Source of the DNA: Gallaecimonas sp. GXIMD4217
Lineage (GTDB): Bacteria; Pseudomonadota; Gammaproteobacteria; Enterobacterales; Gallaecimonadaceae
Reading direction: 5' to 3'
NCBI RefSeq assembly: GCF_038087665.1
Contig: NZ_CP149925.1
Span: 2,914,870 to 2,978,869 of the forward strand
Length of the DNA stretch: 64,000 nt
Below the pieces are notes generated by a model. The model saw nothing but the letters and a program-made list of their open reading frames with translations. It was not told the origin of the DNA and ran no database searches. Shown one piece after another: positions 12,203 through 21,749 of this stretch (the first letter of the stretch is position 1; each line of letters begins with the position of its first letter). The position numbers and the translations under genes are program-made.

Positions 12203-14434
12203 TCAGGCCAGGGCGGCCAGGCACTGCAGCACGTCGGACTGGACGCCGGCGGCGGTGACCTCGCGGCCCGCCCCAGGTCCCCGGATGATCAGGGGGTTGG
12301 CGTCGTAGTAGCGGCTGCGGATGGCAAAGATGTTGTCGCCCGGGGTCAGCTCGGCAAAGGCATGGGCCGGCTCCAGAGCCTCCAGGCCTACCCTGGCCCT
12401 AAGACCATCCGGGCCCTGCTCCAGCCTGGCCACGTAGCGCAGCACCCGGCCCTGCTCCCTGGCCTCGGCCAGGGCCCGGGACACGGGGCCGTCCAGTTCG
12501 TCTAGCCGCTCGAAGAAGGCCTCCCGGTCGAGCCCGGCCAGCGGCTCCGGCACCAGGCTCTCTACGGTCACGTCGGCCAGCTCCAGGCGCAGCCCCGACT
12601 CCCGGGCCAGGATCAGCAGCTTGCGGGCCGCGTCCAGGCCGTTGAGATCGTCCCGGGGATCCGGCTCGGTGATCCCTTCACCATGGGCCTGGCGCACCAG
12701 GGTCGAGAAGGGCCTGCTGCCGTCGTATTGCTGGAACAGCCAGCACAGGGTGCCGCTGAAGATCCCGGCCACCCCCAGCACCTGATCGCCGCAGCCGGCC
12801 AGATCGCGGATCGCCGACTGCACCGGCAGGCCGGCGCCGACCGTGGTGTTGTAGAACCAGCGCCGGCCGCTCTGGCGCAGCGTCACCTGCAGCTGGTCGA
12901 ACTGCTCCAGGGGCGCCGAGCCGGCCTGCTTGTTGGCGCTGATCAGGTGCACCCCGGCCGCCAGCCACTGCGGGTAACAGGCCGCCACGGCGGCGCTGGC
13001 GGTCAGATCCAGCACCAGCAGGTGGGCGAAGGGCGCCTCCTTGAAGGCGGCCAGCAGGTCGCCGTCCGTCCTGGCCTGGCCACGGCTTGCCAGGGTCTGA
13101 CGCCACCGGCCGGGCTCTATGCCTTCGCGCAGGAAACAAGCCCGCCTGGAATTGACCAGGCCAAACAGCCGCAGCCGATCGCCGAGCTGGCCGGCGAAGC
13201 CGTCCAACCAGCTGCTGCCGATGTTGCCAAGGCCCAGCACCACCACCCCCACCGCGAACAGGCGGTCGTGCAGCTCGGCCAGTTCTTCCAGGGCCGGGGC
13301 CTGGCGCACGAAGCAGTAGAGGGCGCTGCCGGCCCTGCCCTGGTGGAAACCCAGCGGTTCATGGTCCTTGGCCAAGGTCTGGAGGCGGCGGCCGGCCGGG
13401 CAGTCCCAGTCCAGCTGCTGGCCCACCAGGCCCAGCAGGGTCACCCTTTCCAGCTGATCCGGGATCAGCTCCTGGGGCAGTTCGGTGAAGTAGGCCCTGA
13501 GGCCGGCCTGATCCTCCTGCACCGCCAGGGCACTGGCCTGGATGGCGGCCCTTTCGTCGGCGTCCGGCTGTTGCCAGTGGCCGCAGAGGATGTCGGTGCG
13601 CCAGGTCAGGCTGCCGGGACAGCGGCCGCCGTGGCCGGTGCCGATGCGGGTACCGGCCTCGAAGGGCGCGAAGCTGGAGCGGATGTGCAGGTGCTGGCGG
13701 CTCAGCTCCAGGGCGCTGAGGGTGCGCGGGTGCAGCACCGGCGAGCCCAGCCTGGCCAGCTCGGTGGCCACGGTGCCGGCCAGGTTGGCGATGGCGTAGG
13801 CGCCCTCCAGCTGGCCGGGATCGGCGGTGTAGATGCCGGCCACGTCCGTCCACAGGGTCACGGAGGTGGCTTGCAGGCACTGGGCCAGCAGGGCCGCGCT
13901 GTAGTCGGAGCCGTTGCGGCCCAGGGTGCGGGTGGCACCGGCGCCGTCGACACCGATAAAGCCGGTCACCACGGTCAGCGCCTGGCCCAGGCACTCCAGC
14001 AGCAGGCGCCGGCTCTCGGTGATGTCCGGCAGCAGATCGATGCGCAGCCAGCGCCTGGCATCCAGCCAGTCGCAGCCCAGCAGGGCGCCGAGCAGCCGCG
14101 CCGACCAGATCTCGCCGAAGGCCAGCAGCCAGTCCGGATCCCACTCGCCGCTTTTCAGCGCCGCGGCTATGGCCAGCAGATCCTGGTCCAGCAGCTCGGC
14201 CAGGGCCAGGCGCTGGGCCGGCTCGGCCACCGCCTGCAGCAGCTGGTGCTGGTAGTCGGCCAGGGCCGACAGGGATGCCGGGGTCAGGGCCAGCAGCAGA
14301 TCCGTGGTATTGCCGGCGGCCGACACCACCACCAGATCCTGGCGGCCGCCATGGCTGCGCACCAGCTCCGCCACCCGGCGGTAGCAGTCCACGCTGGCCA
14401 GGCTGGAGCCGCCAAACTTGTGTACATTACGCAT
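12203..14434 (-). CDS. metL: Bifunctional aspartokinase II / homoserine dehydrogenase II
   Basis: Catalyses the first and third steps from aspartate to homoserine, feeding methionine. The N-terminal aspartokinase begins MRNVHKFGGSSLAS, and SDYSAALLAQC is its substrate loop. The C-terminal homoserine dehydrogenase has GLGNIGSSWLDGF and ISANKQAGSAPLEQF. The start is ATG 14434, with GGAGG six bases upstream, overlapping the metB stop by 8 bp. At 743 residues it is shorter than the about 810 of E. coli MetL, mostly by a compact linker, as far as I can judge by eye. The methionine operon setting identifies it as MetL rather than ThrA. Confidence 0.93.
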   Translation of the reverse strand: MRNVHKFGGSSLASVDCYRRVAELVRSHGGRQDLVVVSAAGNTTDLLLALTPASLSALADYQHQLLQAVAEPAQRLALAELLDQDLLAIAAALKSGEWDPDWLLAFGEIWSARLLGALLGCDWLDARRWLRIDLLPDITESRRLLLECLGQALTVVTGFIGVDGAGATRTLGRNGSDYSAALLAQCLQATSVTLWTDVAGIYTADPGQLEGAYAIANLAGTVATELARLGSPVLHPRTLSALELSRQHLHIRSSFAPFEAGTRIGTGHGGRCPGSLTWRTDILCGHWQQPDADERAAIQASALAVQEDQAGLRAYFTELPQELIPDQLERVTLLGLVGQQLDWDCPAGRRLQTLAKDHEPLGFHQGRAGSALYCFVRQAPALEELAELHDRLFAVGVVVLGLGNIGSSWLDGFAGQLGDRLRLFGLVNSRRACFLREGIEPGRWRQTLASRGQARTDGDLLAAFKEAPFAHLLVLDLTASAAVAACYPQWLAAGVHLISANKQAGSAPLEQFDQLQVTLRQSGRRWFYNTTVGAGLPVQSAIRDLAGCGDQVLGVAGIFSGTLCWLFQQYDGSRPFSTLVRQAHGEGITEPDPRDDLNGLDAARKLLILARESGLRLELADVTVESLVPEPLAGLDREAFFERLDELDGPVSRALAEAREQGRVLRYVARLEQGPDGLRARVGLEALEPAHAFAELTPGDNIFAIRSRYYDANPLIIRGPGAGREVTAAGVQSDVLQCLAALA

Positions 14435-15590
14435 CCCTGGCCTCCAGACAGTGCCAGGCACTGCGCAGATCCTCGATGAGATCGGCCACGTCCTCTATGC
14501 CCACCGAGAAGCGCAGCAGGCCGTCGCTGATGCCGGCCCTGGCCCTGGCCTCGGCGCTCATGGCGGCATGGGTCATGGTGGCGGGCACCGCCACCAGGCT
14601 CTCCACCCCGCCCAGGGACTCGGCCAGGGAGAAATACTTGAGCTGGGCCAGGAAGTGGCGCAGGCCCTCGGCCGTGGTGTCCAGCTCCACCGAGAACATG
14701 GCGCCGAAGCTCTGCTGCTGGCGCCTGGCCAGCTCGTGGCCGGGGTGGCTGGGCAGGCCCGGATAGTGCACCGTCCTGACCCCGGGCTGCTCCACCAGCC
14801 AGTCCACCAGCTCCTGGGCGTTGGCCTCGTGGACCTGATAGCGGGCCGAGAGGGTACGCAGCCCCCTCAGGGTCAGGAAGCTGTCGAAGGGGGCGCCGGT
14901 CAGGCCCAGGCAGTTGGCCCACCAGGCGTGCTGCTCGGCGTCCTCGGCGGTGCTGGCCACCAGGGCGCCGCCCACCACATCGCTGTGGCCGTTCAGGTAC
15001 TTGGTGGTGGAATGCAGCACCCAGTCGGCGCCCAGGGCCAGGGGACGCTGGCCAAGGGGCGACAAAAAGGTGTTGTCCACCAGCACCTTGGCGCCCACGG
15101 CATGGGCCTGCTCGCAGATGGCCTGCACGTCCACCACCCGCAGCAGGGGGTTGGAGGGGGTTTCGATCCACACCAGCTTGGGCCTTTGTGCCAGGGCCTC
15201 GGCCAGGGCGGTGGCGTCGCCCTGATCGATGGACAACAGCCGGAACTGGCCCCTATTGGCCAGGGCGTTGAACAGCCGCCAGGAGCCGCCATAGCAGTCG
15301 TGGGGCACCACCAGCAGATCGTCCGGGCCCAGCCCCTGCACCGCCACCGTCACCGCGCCCATGCCGGAGGCGGTGATCACGGCGTCGTGCCCCCCTTCCA
15401 GCTCGGCGATGGCCTTGCCCAGCAGATCCCGGGTGGGATTGCCGGAACGGCTGTAGTCGTAGCGGGCCGGCGCATCCGGGGCATGGAAGCGGTAGTTGCT
15501 GGACAGGTACAGGGGCGGGACGACGGCGTTGTGTTGATGGTCGCTGTCAATGCCCGCTCGCACGGCGCAGGTGGTCTGGCTGTTGGCCAT
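14427..15590 (-). CDS. metB: Cystathionine gamma-synthase
   Basis: PLP enzyme replacing the acyl group of O-acylhomoserine with cysteine. It has 387 residues (E. coli MetB has 386). The PLP lysine lies in STTKYLNGHSDVVGG, and SGNPTRD, SGMGAVT and SLGGVESL are Cys/Met-metabolism family signatures. Start is ATG 15590 with GGGGAG upstream; an upstream in-frame ATG at 15605 lacks this spacing. The start lies inside the metX frame (44 bp overlap), suggesting coupled translation. A hydrolytic cystathionine lyase role is less likely given metX and metL beside it. Confidence 0.92.
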   Translation of the reverse strand: MANSQTTCAVRAGIDSDHQHNAVVPPLYLSSNYRFHAPDAPARYDYSRSGNPTRDLLGKAIAELEGGHDAVITASGMGAVTVAVQGLGPDDLLVVPHDCYGGSWRLFNALANRGQFRLLSIDQGDATALAEALAQRPKLVWIETPSNPLLRVVDVQAICEQAHAVGAKVLVDNTFLSPLGQRPLALGADWVLHSTTKYLNGHSDVVGGALVASTAEDAEQHAWWANCLGLTGAPFDSFLTLRGLRTLSARYQVHEANAQELVDWLVEQPGVRTVHYPGLPSHPGHELARRQQQSFGAMFSVELDTTAEGLRHFLAQLKYFSLAESLGGVESLVAVPATMTHAAMSAEARARAGISDGLLRFSVGIEDVADLIEDLRSAWHCLEARDA

Positions 15591-16557
15591 GGTCTTTCTC
15601 CCCAATCAAAAACGATGACAAGACTGGCCCAAAGGCCCGGGTCTCCTTGATGAATCCGTCGTGGCCGTATTTGGACGGCCAGATCTCCAGGCCCCGGCAG
15701 CGGGGCAGTTGTTCGGCCAGTTCGGCCAGCAGCCAGGGCGGCACCAGTTGGTCGCTGTCCAGGCCCAGTACCAGGCAGGGGCAGTGGATCCGGTGCGGAT
15801 CCAGCCGGTGCTCGTCTATGGCCTGGCCCAACCGGCTCAGTACCTGGCCGTCATGGCGCTCGGCGAACCGCTGGCCGCGGGACAGCACATAGTCCAGGGC
15901 GGCCTGGGGCGTCTCGGCGAAGCGCTCGTCGAACTCCCTGGCGCAGCGGTAGCTGCACATGGCCAAGGCCCGGGCCAGGGCCACCCCAAGGGCGGGGTCG
16001 CCGGCCTGCTCACCCAGCGCCAGCACCTGGCGCTGCAGGCCCCGCCAGGCGGCACCCAGCCGGTGGCTGCGGTGGGCACCGGCGATCAGCACCAGCCGTT
16101 CGACCAGCTCGGGGCTGTGCCTGGCCAGCTCCAGGGCCACCATGGCGCCGAAGGAGGCGCCGATGACGGCGTCGAGACGGGTGACATTGAGCCTTTCCAG
16201 CAGCAGGGCGATGGCCAGGGCCTGATCGGCCACCGCCAGGGGGCCGGGCGCCGGGCTGGACTCGCCAACGCCGCCCAGGTAGTCCAGGGTCAGCACCCTG
16301 AAGCGCGCCAGATCCAGGCCATGGTCGAACAGGCCCTGCCACCAGCCGCTGCCGTCGGCACGCCAGGCGAAGCGGTCGGCACTGATCCCCCCCAACACCA
16401 GCACCACGGGCGCGCCAGCCTTGCCCTGCCAGCGGTAGGCCAGCTGCCAGCTGGCCAGGCGGTCACCGCTGGCCAGGGCCAGGGGGGTCTGCCAGCGGCT
16501 GATGCCGCAGACCGCGGCCCGGGCGCTGTCGTCTTGATGCAGGCGATGAATGGTCAT
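15547..16557 (-). CDS. metX: Homoserine O-acyltransferase, MetX-type alpha/beta hydrolase
   Basis: Activates homoserine by O-acylation, the first committed step of methionine synthesis. The nucleophile elbow GASFGAM holds the Ser, LGLDSDQLVPP the Asp, and KYGHDGFIKE the His, the last close to the GHDAF signature of MetX. The start ATG 16557 has GGAGG seven bases upstream, giving 336 residues, shorter than classical MetX (about 370-400). This takes the place of MetA. Whether it uses acetyl- or succinyl-CoA cannot be read from sequence. It heads metX-metB-metL behind MetJ boxes. Confidence 0.85.
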   Translation of the reverse strand: MTIHRLHQDDSARAAVCGISRWQTPLALASGDRLASWQLAYRWQGKAGAPVVLVLGGISADRFAWRADGSGWWQGLFDHGLDLARFRVLTLDYLGGVGESSPAPGPLAVADQALAIALLLERLNVTRLDAVIGASFGAMVALELARHSPELVERLVLIAGAHRSHRLGAAWRGLQRQVLALGEQAGDPALGVALARALAMCSYRCAREFDERFAETPQAALDYVLSRGQRFAERHDGQVLSRLGQAIDEHRLDPHRIHCPCLVLGLDSDQLVPPWLLAELAEQLPRCRGLEIWPSKYGHDGFIKETRAFGPVLSSFLIGEKDHGQQPDHLRRASGH

Positions 16558-16594
16558 GGGTTCCTCCACTGAAGATGGACAAACCTTAAATTTA

Positions 16595-16626
16595 ATCCAT
16601 CTGGGCGTCAAGACGTTTAGCCGTCC
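16595..16626. promoter_or_regulatory. MetJ operator between metX and metJ
   Basis: Four consecutive octamers, ATCCATCT, GGGCGTCA, AGACGTTT and AGCCGTCC, resemble the met box AGACGTCT; the last three are good matches. On the metX strand the array overlaps a TTGACG -35-like element, and it lies just upstream of the metJ promoter, so it could control both directions. Confidence 0.85.
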
Positions 16627-16638
16627 AAAAATGGCAAA

Positions 16639-16666
16639 TTGACTGCTGGCCCACAACGGGTAAAAT
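16639..16666 (+). promoter_or_regulatory. Sigma-70 promoter of metJ
   Basis: TTGACT, 16 bp, TAAAAT, five of six consensus bases in each element, ending 34 bp before the metJ ATG. Confidence 0.75.
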
Positions 16667-16700
16667 TTCCCCCAACTTATTCAGGGCTTACAGGTGACAC

Positions 16701-17027
16701 ATGGCTAAGTGGAACGGCGACTACATCAGTCCCTATGCGGAACACGGCAAGAAGAGCGAGCAGGTCAAGAAGATCACCGTCTCCATCCCGCTGAAGGTAC
16801 TGAAGATCCTCACCGACGAGCGGACCCGTCGCCAGGTCAGCAACCTGCGCCACGCCACCAACTCCGAGCTGCTCTGCGAAGCCTTCCTGCATGCCTTCAC
16901 CGGCCAACCCCTGCCCCAGGACGACGATCTGCGCAAGGACAGGCCGGACGATCTGCCGGAGGAAGCCAAGCAGATCATGCGTGACAAGGGCCTGCCCCTG
17001 CCGGACATGTACGGCGACGACGAATAA
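16701..17027 (+). CDS. metJ: Methionine repressor MetJ
   Basis: Ribbon-helix-helix repressor that uses S-adenosylmethionine as corepressor. The 108-residue protein contains the DNA-contacting strand [19 protein letters not shown] and the conserved helix [20 protein letters not shown]. It sits divergently from metX across shared met boxes, as metJ and metB do in enterics. Direct targets visible here are metX-metB-metL and metE-metF. Confidence 0.97.
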   Translation: MAKWNGDYISPYAEHGKKSEQVKKITVSIPLKVLKILTDERTRRQVSNLRHATNSELLCEAFLHAFTGQPLPQDDDLRKDRPDDLPEEAKQIMRDKGLPLPDMYGDDE

Positions 17028-17029
17028 CG

Positions 17030-17056
17030 AAAAAGCCCGCACGAAGCGGGCTTTTT
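17030..17056 (+). terminator. Terminator of metJ
   Basis: AAAAAGCCCGC and GCGGGCTTTTT pair around ACGAA, three bases after the metJ stop. Confidence 0.9.
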
Positions 17057-17072
17057 ATCGGATATTTGTGAC

Positions 17073-17098
17073 AAAAAAGGCGCCTTTCGGCGCCTTTT
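17073..17098 (-). terminator. Terminator of the malic enzyme gene
   Basis: AAAAGGCGCC-TTTC-GGCGCCTTTT lies just beyond the maeB stop. It can act in either direction and also backs up the metJ terminator. Confidence 0.85.
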
Positions 17099-17099
17099 C

Positions 17100-18341
17100 T
17101 TATGCCATGTAGTCTTCCGGCATGGGGATCTGGGCCACCTCGGAGGCGACGGCCGCTTCCGCCACGGCCCTGGCCACCCGCGGCAGCAGGCGCGGATCCA
17201 TGGGCTTGGGAATGATGTAATGGCGGCCGAAGCTCAGTTCCTTGTCGCCCGAGGCTGCCAGCACCTCGGCGGGCACGGCTTCCTTGGCCAGGGTACGGAT
17301 GGCATGCACGGCGGCGACCTTCATCTGGTCGTTGATGGCGGTGGCACGCACGTCCAGGGCACCACGGAAGATGAAGGGGAAGCAGAGCACGTTGTTGACC
17401 TGGTTCGGGTAGTCGGAGCGGCCGGTGGCCATGATCAGGTCGTCGCGGGTGGCGTGGGCCAGCTCCGGCTTGATCTCCGGATCCGGGTTGGAGCAGGCGA
17501 ACACCACAGGATTGGCGGCCATCAGCTTGAGGGCCTCGGGGGGCAGCACGTCTGGGCCGGACACGCCGACAAAGACATCGGCGCCGTCGATGACGTCTTC
17601 CAGGGTACGCTTGTCGGTGTTGTTGGCGAACAAGCGCTTGTATTCGTTGAGATCGTCGCGGCGGGTGTGGATCACGCCCTTGCGGTCCAGCATGTAGATG
17701 TTCTCGCGCTGGGCGCCGCACTTGATCAGCAGCTCCATGCAGGCGATGGCGGCGGCGCCGGCACCCATGCAGACGATCTTGGCGGTGTCCACCTGCTTGC
17801 CTTGGATCTCCAGGGCGTTGATCAGGCCGGCGGCGGTGACGATGGCGGTACCGTGCTGGTCATCGTGGAAAACGGGCACCGAGCAGCGTTCGATCAGCGC
17901 CTGTTCGATCTCGAAGCACTCGGGGGCCTTGATGTCTTCCAGGTTGATGCCGCCGAAGGTGTCGGCGATGTTGGCCACGGTGTTGACGAACTCTTCCACG
18001 GTGCGGTGCTTGACCTCGATGTCGATGGAATCCAGGTCCGCAAAACGCTTGAACAGCAGGGCCTTGCCTTCCATCACCGGCTTGGAGGCCAGGGGCCCCA
18101 GGTTGCCCAGGCCAAGGATGGCGGTGCCGTTGGAGATCACCGCCACCAGGTTGCCCTTGGAGGTGTACTTGTAGGCGTTGTCCGGATCGGCGGCGATTTC
18201 CCGGACCGGTTCGGCAACGCCGGGGGAATAGGCCAGGGCGAGATCACGAGCGGTATCGGCCGGCTTGGTCAGGCTGATAGCGATCTTTCCGGGACGGGGA
18301 GAAGCGTGATATTCCAGTGCTTTTTCACGAAGTTCAGACAT
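17100..18341 (-). CDS. maeB: Malic enzyme, short NAD(P)-dependent form
   Basis: Oxidative decarboxylation of malate to pyruvate. From ATG 18341 (MSELREKALEYHASPRPGKI) the protein has 413 residues and covers the malic N-terminal and NAD-binding domains only: SPGVAEPV, SNGTAILGLGNLG, FHDDQHGTAIV, the nucleotide loop MGAGAAAIA and ACSNPDPEI. It lacks the C-terminal phosphotransacetylase-like domain of E. coli MaeB, so coenzyme choice is open. The frame is open upstream to 18458, but that extension looks unlike the family. The ribosome binding site is weak. Confidence 0.9.
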   Translation of the reverse strand: MSELREKALEYHASPRPGKIAISLTKPADTARDLALAYSPGVAEPVREIAADPDNAYKYTSKGNLVAVISNGTAILGLGNLGPLASKPVMEGKALLFKRFADLDSIDIEVKHRTVEEFVNTVANIADTFGGINLEDIKAPECFEIEQALIERCSVPVFHDDQHGTAIVTAAGLINALEIQGKQVDTAKIVCMGAGAAAIACMELLIKCGAQRENIYMLDRKGVIHTRRDDLNEYKRLFANNTDKRTLEDVIDGADVFVGVSGPDVLPPEALKLMAANPVVFACSNPDPEIKPELAHATRDDLIMATGRSDYPNQVNNVLCFPFIFRGALDVRATAINDQMKVAAVHAIRTLAKEAVPAEVLAASGDKELSFGRHYIIPKPMDPRLLPRVARAVAEAAVASEVAQIPMPEDYMA

Positions 18342-18540
18342 TTTGCTAGCAAAGTCCCATTTTTTTAAAAGTAGTCCGCCCGTAGGGTGAGGCGGGGCCT
18401 GCAAAATACGAGGCCGGATGGCACGGTTTTGTGGAAAACGCCGCCCAGTGGGCGCCATGGATAGTGTCTCATGGGCGGGTCTAGGTAAAAATCCGACCTC
18501 AGCGCGGAGTTTAGCTGAACTTAACCGATTTTCTTGTACA

Positions 18541-18565
18541 AAAAAGGCGCCTTACGGCGCCTTTT
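18541..18565 (-). terminator. Terminator of rpmE
   Basis: AAAAAGGCGCC-TTAC-GGCGCCTTTTT lies about 20 bp after the rpmE stop on the reverse strand. The remaining stretch from 18342 to 18540 holds the malic enzyme upstream region and no gene I can support. Confidence 0.88.
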
Positions 18566-18584
18566 TCTGCAATCAACGTCGGGC

Positions 18585-18794
18585 TTACTTCTTGCCCAGT
18601 ACGCCGAAACGCTTCTTGAACTTGTCAACACGACCACCGGTGTCGAGGATCTTCTGCTTGCCAGTGTAGAAGGGGTGGCACTCGGAGCAGACGTCCAGGT
18701 TCAGGTCGCTGCCGGTGGAGCGGGTCTTGATGACGTTACCGCAGGAGCAGTTAGCGGTAATTTCTTTGTATTCCGGGTGGATACCTTGTTTCAT
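18585..18794 (-). CDS. rpmE: 50S ribosomal protein L31, zinc-binding form
   Basis: Large-subunit protein bridging to the 30S head. The 69-residue sequence has the zinc-binding Cys pattern CSC near residues 16-18 and CSECH at 36-40, so it is the C+ form. AGAGG lies seven bases before ATG 18794. It is divergent from priA, the same order as in E. coli and relatives. Confidence 0.97.
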   Translation of the reverse strand: MKQGIHPEYKEITANCSCGNVIKTRSTGSDLNLDVCSECHPFYTGKQKILDTGGRVDKFKKRFGVLGKK

Positions 18795-18881
18795 GGGAAA
18801 CCTCTGTCAGGCCGTATCGCCATCTGGTCCAGTGCCAGATACCATACGATTTTGTTTACACTAGGGTGTTCGAAGGCGCGC

Positions 18882-21128
18882 ATGATACTGGATCCCTTGG
18901 TTAATAATCAACCCCGCAACGCCCAGCAACCCCCCTTAATTGCCCGGGTCTGGCTGGCCACGCCACTGCGGCGCGGCTTCGACTACCTGCTGCCGCCCGA
19001 GCTGGCCGAAAAGGCCGTGGCCGGCGCCCGGGTCAGGGTGCCCTTCGGCCGTGGCCAGCGCATCGGCCTGCTGGGGCAGATCGGCGTGGAAGCCGCCGTG
19101 GCCCTGGACAAACTCAAGCCCATTGCCGAGCTGCTGGACAGCGAGCCGGTGCTGTCGCCGGCCCTGTCCAGGCTGGTGCACTGGGCCGCCGACTACTACC
19201 TGCACAGTTTAGGTGACGCCTGGCAACAGGCGCTGCCGGTGTTGATCCGCAAGGGCGCCGAACTGCACGGCGCCAGCAAGGCCTGGCAACTCACCGAGCA
19301 GGGATTGGCCACAGAGGAGAGCAGCTTCGGCCGCGCCGTCAAGCAGCGCAGCGCCTGGCATGCCCTGCAACAGGGGCCCCTGGAACCGGAAGCTTTGGCA
19401 CAAAAGGCCATCCAGCGCAGCCATCTCAAGGCCCTGGCCGACAAGGGCCTGGCAGAGGAGATCAGCATCCAGGAAGACCATGTGCCCTTCTGGCAGCTTC
19501 CCGGCCCTTACGACAACGAAGGTCCCAGGCTCAACACCGAGCAGGCGGTGGCGGTGGCCGCCCTCAACCAGGCCGAGGGCTTCCAGCCCTTCCTGCTCAA
19601 CGGCGTCACCGGCGCCGGCAAGACCGAGGTCTACCTGCAGGCCATGGCGCCCGTGCTCAACGCCGGCAAGCAGGTGCTGGTACTGGTGCCGGAGATCGGC
19701 CTGACCCCCCAGACCCTGGCTCGCTTCGAACGCCGCTTCACCGTGCCCATGGTGGTGCTGCACTCGGCCATGACCGATCTGGAGAGACTCAAGGCCTGGC
19801 GGCTGGCCCGCAGCGGCGCCGCCGCCATCATCATAGGTACCCGCAGCGCCGTGTTCACGCCCATGGCCAGGCCCGGCCTGATCGTGGTGGACGAGGAGCA
19901 CGACGCCTCCTTCAAGCAGCAGGAGGGCTTTCGCTACCACGGCCGGGATCTGGCGGTGATGCGGGCCCACCTGGAGAAGCTGCCCATAGTGCTGGGCTCG
20001 GCCACCCCCTCCCTGGAGAGCCTGGCCAACGTGGCCCAGGACAAGTACCGGGAGCTGACCCTGAGCCAGCGCGCCGGCGGCGCCCTGCCGGTGCGGCAAC
20101 TGGTGGTGGATCTCAAACACCAGCCGCTGCAGGGCGGCCTGTCGCCGGCGGTACAGCAGCTGATGGCAAAGCACCTGGACAGGGGCGAACAGGTGCTGGT
20201 GTTCCTCAACCGCCGCGGCTATGCCCCTGCCCTGCTCTGCCATGAATGTGGCTGGCTGGCCGCCTGCCACAGGTGCAGCGCCTACCCGACCGTGCACCAG
20301 GGCAGCCAGAAGCTGACCTGCCACCACTGTGGCAGCGAAGGCCCACTGCCCCGTCAGTGCCAGCAATGCGGCTCCAGCCAGTTGCTCGGTGTCGGCCTGG
20401 GCACGGAGCAGCTGGAGAGCCAGCTCAGGGAGCGCTTCCCCGAGCATCCCCTGGTGCGCATCGACCGCGACGCCACCCGCCGCAAGGGCAGCCTGGAAAA
20501 GTCCCTGACCGACATTCGCGACGGCAAATACCGGCTGCTGGTGGGTACCCAGATGCTGGCCAAGGGCCACCACTTTCCCGACGTGACCCTGGTGGTGCTG
20601 GTGGACGTGGACGGTGCCCTCTATGCCTCGGATTTTCGCGCCGCCGAACGCCTGGCCCAGCTGTTCGTACAGGTGTCCGGCCGGGCCGGCCGGGCCAGCA
20701 AGGCCGGCACCCTGGTGCTGCAGAGCCACCACCCAGAGCATCCCCTGCTGCAGACCCTGATCGCCGGCGGCTATGGCGACTTCGCCACCGAGGCCCTGGC
20801 CGAACGCCAGCAGACCCTGCTGCCCCCCTTCAGCGCCCAGGCCCTGCTCAGGGCCGAGGCCCACCAGGGCGACGACGCCCAGGGCTTCCTGGCCCAGGCC
20901 GCCGAGCTGCTCAAGGCCAGTGCCCCCGAGCAGGGCTGGGTGATGGGGCCCATACCGGCGCCCCTGGAACGGCGGGCCGGCAAGTTCCGCTTCCAGCTGC
21001 TGCTGCAACATGAGGCCCGCCAGCCGCTGCGGCACTGGCTGGCCCGCCAGCTGCCGGCCCTGGAGCAGCTGCCGCTGGCGCGGCGGGTGAACTGGTCCCT
21101 GGACATGGATCCCATCGACATGGCTTGA
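18882..21128 (+). CDS. priA: Primosomal helicase PriA
   Basis: 3'-5' helicase that restarts stalled replication forks. From ATG 18882 (GAAGG five bases upstream) it has 748 residues, slightly longer than E. coli PriA because about 15 residues precede LIARVWLATPLRRGFDYLLP. Walker A reads GVTGAGKTEV (about 242), the DEEH box VVDEEHDASFKQ (about 336), and paired zinc sites appear in CHECGWLAACHRC and CHHCG...CQQCGS (about 452-496). Followed by ftsN, as in many gammaproteobacteria. Confidence 0.96.
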   Translation: MILDPLVNNQPRNAQQPPLIARVWLATPLRRGFDYLLPPELAEKAVAGARVRVPFGRGQRIGLLGQIGVEAAVALDKLKPIAELLDSEPVLSPALSRLVHWAADYYLHSLGDAWQQALPVLIRKGAELHGASKAWQLTEQGLATEESSFGRAVKQRSAWHALQQGPLEPEALAQKAIQRSHLKALADKGLAEEISIQEDHVPFWQLPGPYDNEGPRLNTEQAVAVAALNQAEGFQPFLLNGVTGAGKTEVYLQAMAPVLNAGKQVLVLVPEIGLTPQTLARFERRFTVPMVVLHSAMTDLERLKAWRLARSGAAAIIIGTRSAVFTPMARPGLIVVDEEHDASFKQQEGFRYHGRDLAVMRAHLEKLPIVLGSATPSLESLANVAQDKYRELTLSQRAGGALPVRQLVVDLKHQPLQGGLSPAVQQLMAKHLDRGEQVLVFLNRRGYAPALLCHECGWLAACHRCSAYPTVHQGSQKLTCHHCGSEGPLPRQCQQCGSSQLLGVGLGTEQLESQLRERFPEHPLVRIDRDATRRKGSLEKSLTDIRDGKYRLLVGTQMLAKGHHFPDVTLVVLVDVDGALYASDFRAAERLAQLFVQVSGRAGRASKAGTLVLQSHHPEHPLLQTLIAGGYGDFATEALAERQQTLLPPFSAQALLRAEAHQGDDAQGFLAQAAELLKASAPEQGWVMGPIPAPLERRAGKFRFQLLLQHEARQPLRHWLARQLPALEQLPLARRVNWSLDMDPIDMA

Positions 21129-21182
21129 TTTTGCCGACCGCCTTGCGCAGCATAGCGGCACAACAGCAGCTGACTCACCACG

Positions 21183-21749
21183 ATGGCGCGCAAAGACTAC
21201 GTCCGCAACTCCGCCCCCAAGAGGCGCCCCGCCCGACGCGCTCCGGCCAAGAAAGGCCAGGGCAACCCACGGTCGGTGCCCTGGCTGGCCATCCTGATCT
21301 TCCTGGTGGCCGCCGGCGCCTTCGGCTACCTGCTCTACGGCCTGGCCACCAGCCCCAAGCCGGATCCGGCGCCGGTGCAGCAGGACAAGCCCAAGCCGGC
21401 CAAGCAGCAAGCCAGGGACAGCCTGCCGCCGCCCCCCAAGGAAGAGTGGCAGTACGTGGAAACCCTCAAGAACAAGGAAGTGACGGTGGAGGTGCCGGAC
21501 AAGCCGGAAACCACCAAGCGTTACCAGATGCAGTGCGGCTCCTTCAAGAGCCGCTCCCAGGCCGAGGCCATGAAGGCCAAAATAGCCTTCCAGGGCCTGG
21601 AATCCCAGGTCAGGCACGCCGAAGGTTCCGCCTGGTACCGGGTGGTGCTGGGCCCCTACCAGGGCAAGCGACCCGCCGAACGGGACAAGCACAAGCTGGA
21701 GCGGGCCAAGATCATCACCTGCCAGATCTGGGGCTGGACGGATCCTTGA
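21183..21749 (+). CDS. ftsN: SPOR-domain cell division protein, FtsN-like
   Basis: Inner-membrane divisome protein. A basic cytoplasmic tail (about 1-30) with RRPARRAPAKK is followed by one TM helix (about 32-52, WLAILIFLVAAGAFGYLLYGL), a Pro/Lys-rich linker and a C-terminal SPOR domain (about 115-188; RYQMQCGSFKSRSQAE, WYRVVLGPYQGK) that would bind denuded septal peptidoglycan. The position between priA and hslV matches ftsN in E. coli (no cytR here). Its last 13 codons (ITCQIWGWTDP-stop) are the template for an 80 bp tandem array beginning at the stop codon. Confidence 0.9.
   Translation: MARKDYVRNSAPKRRPARRAPAKKGQGNPRSVPWLAILIFLVAAGAFGYLLYGLATSPKPDPAPVQQDKPKPAKQQARDSLPPPPKEEWQYVETLKNKEVTVEVPDKPETTKRYQMQCGSFKSRSQAEAMKAKIAFQGLESQVRHAEGSAWYRVVLGPYQGKRPAERDKHKLERAKIITCQIWGWTDP

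Noticed and set aside
17100-18458. N-terminal extension of the malic enzyme from the first possible start at 18458
   Set aside because: The extra 39 residues are Pro/Arg-rich and unlike the family; MSELREKALEYH at 18341 is the expected beginning.
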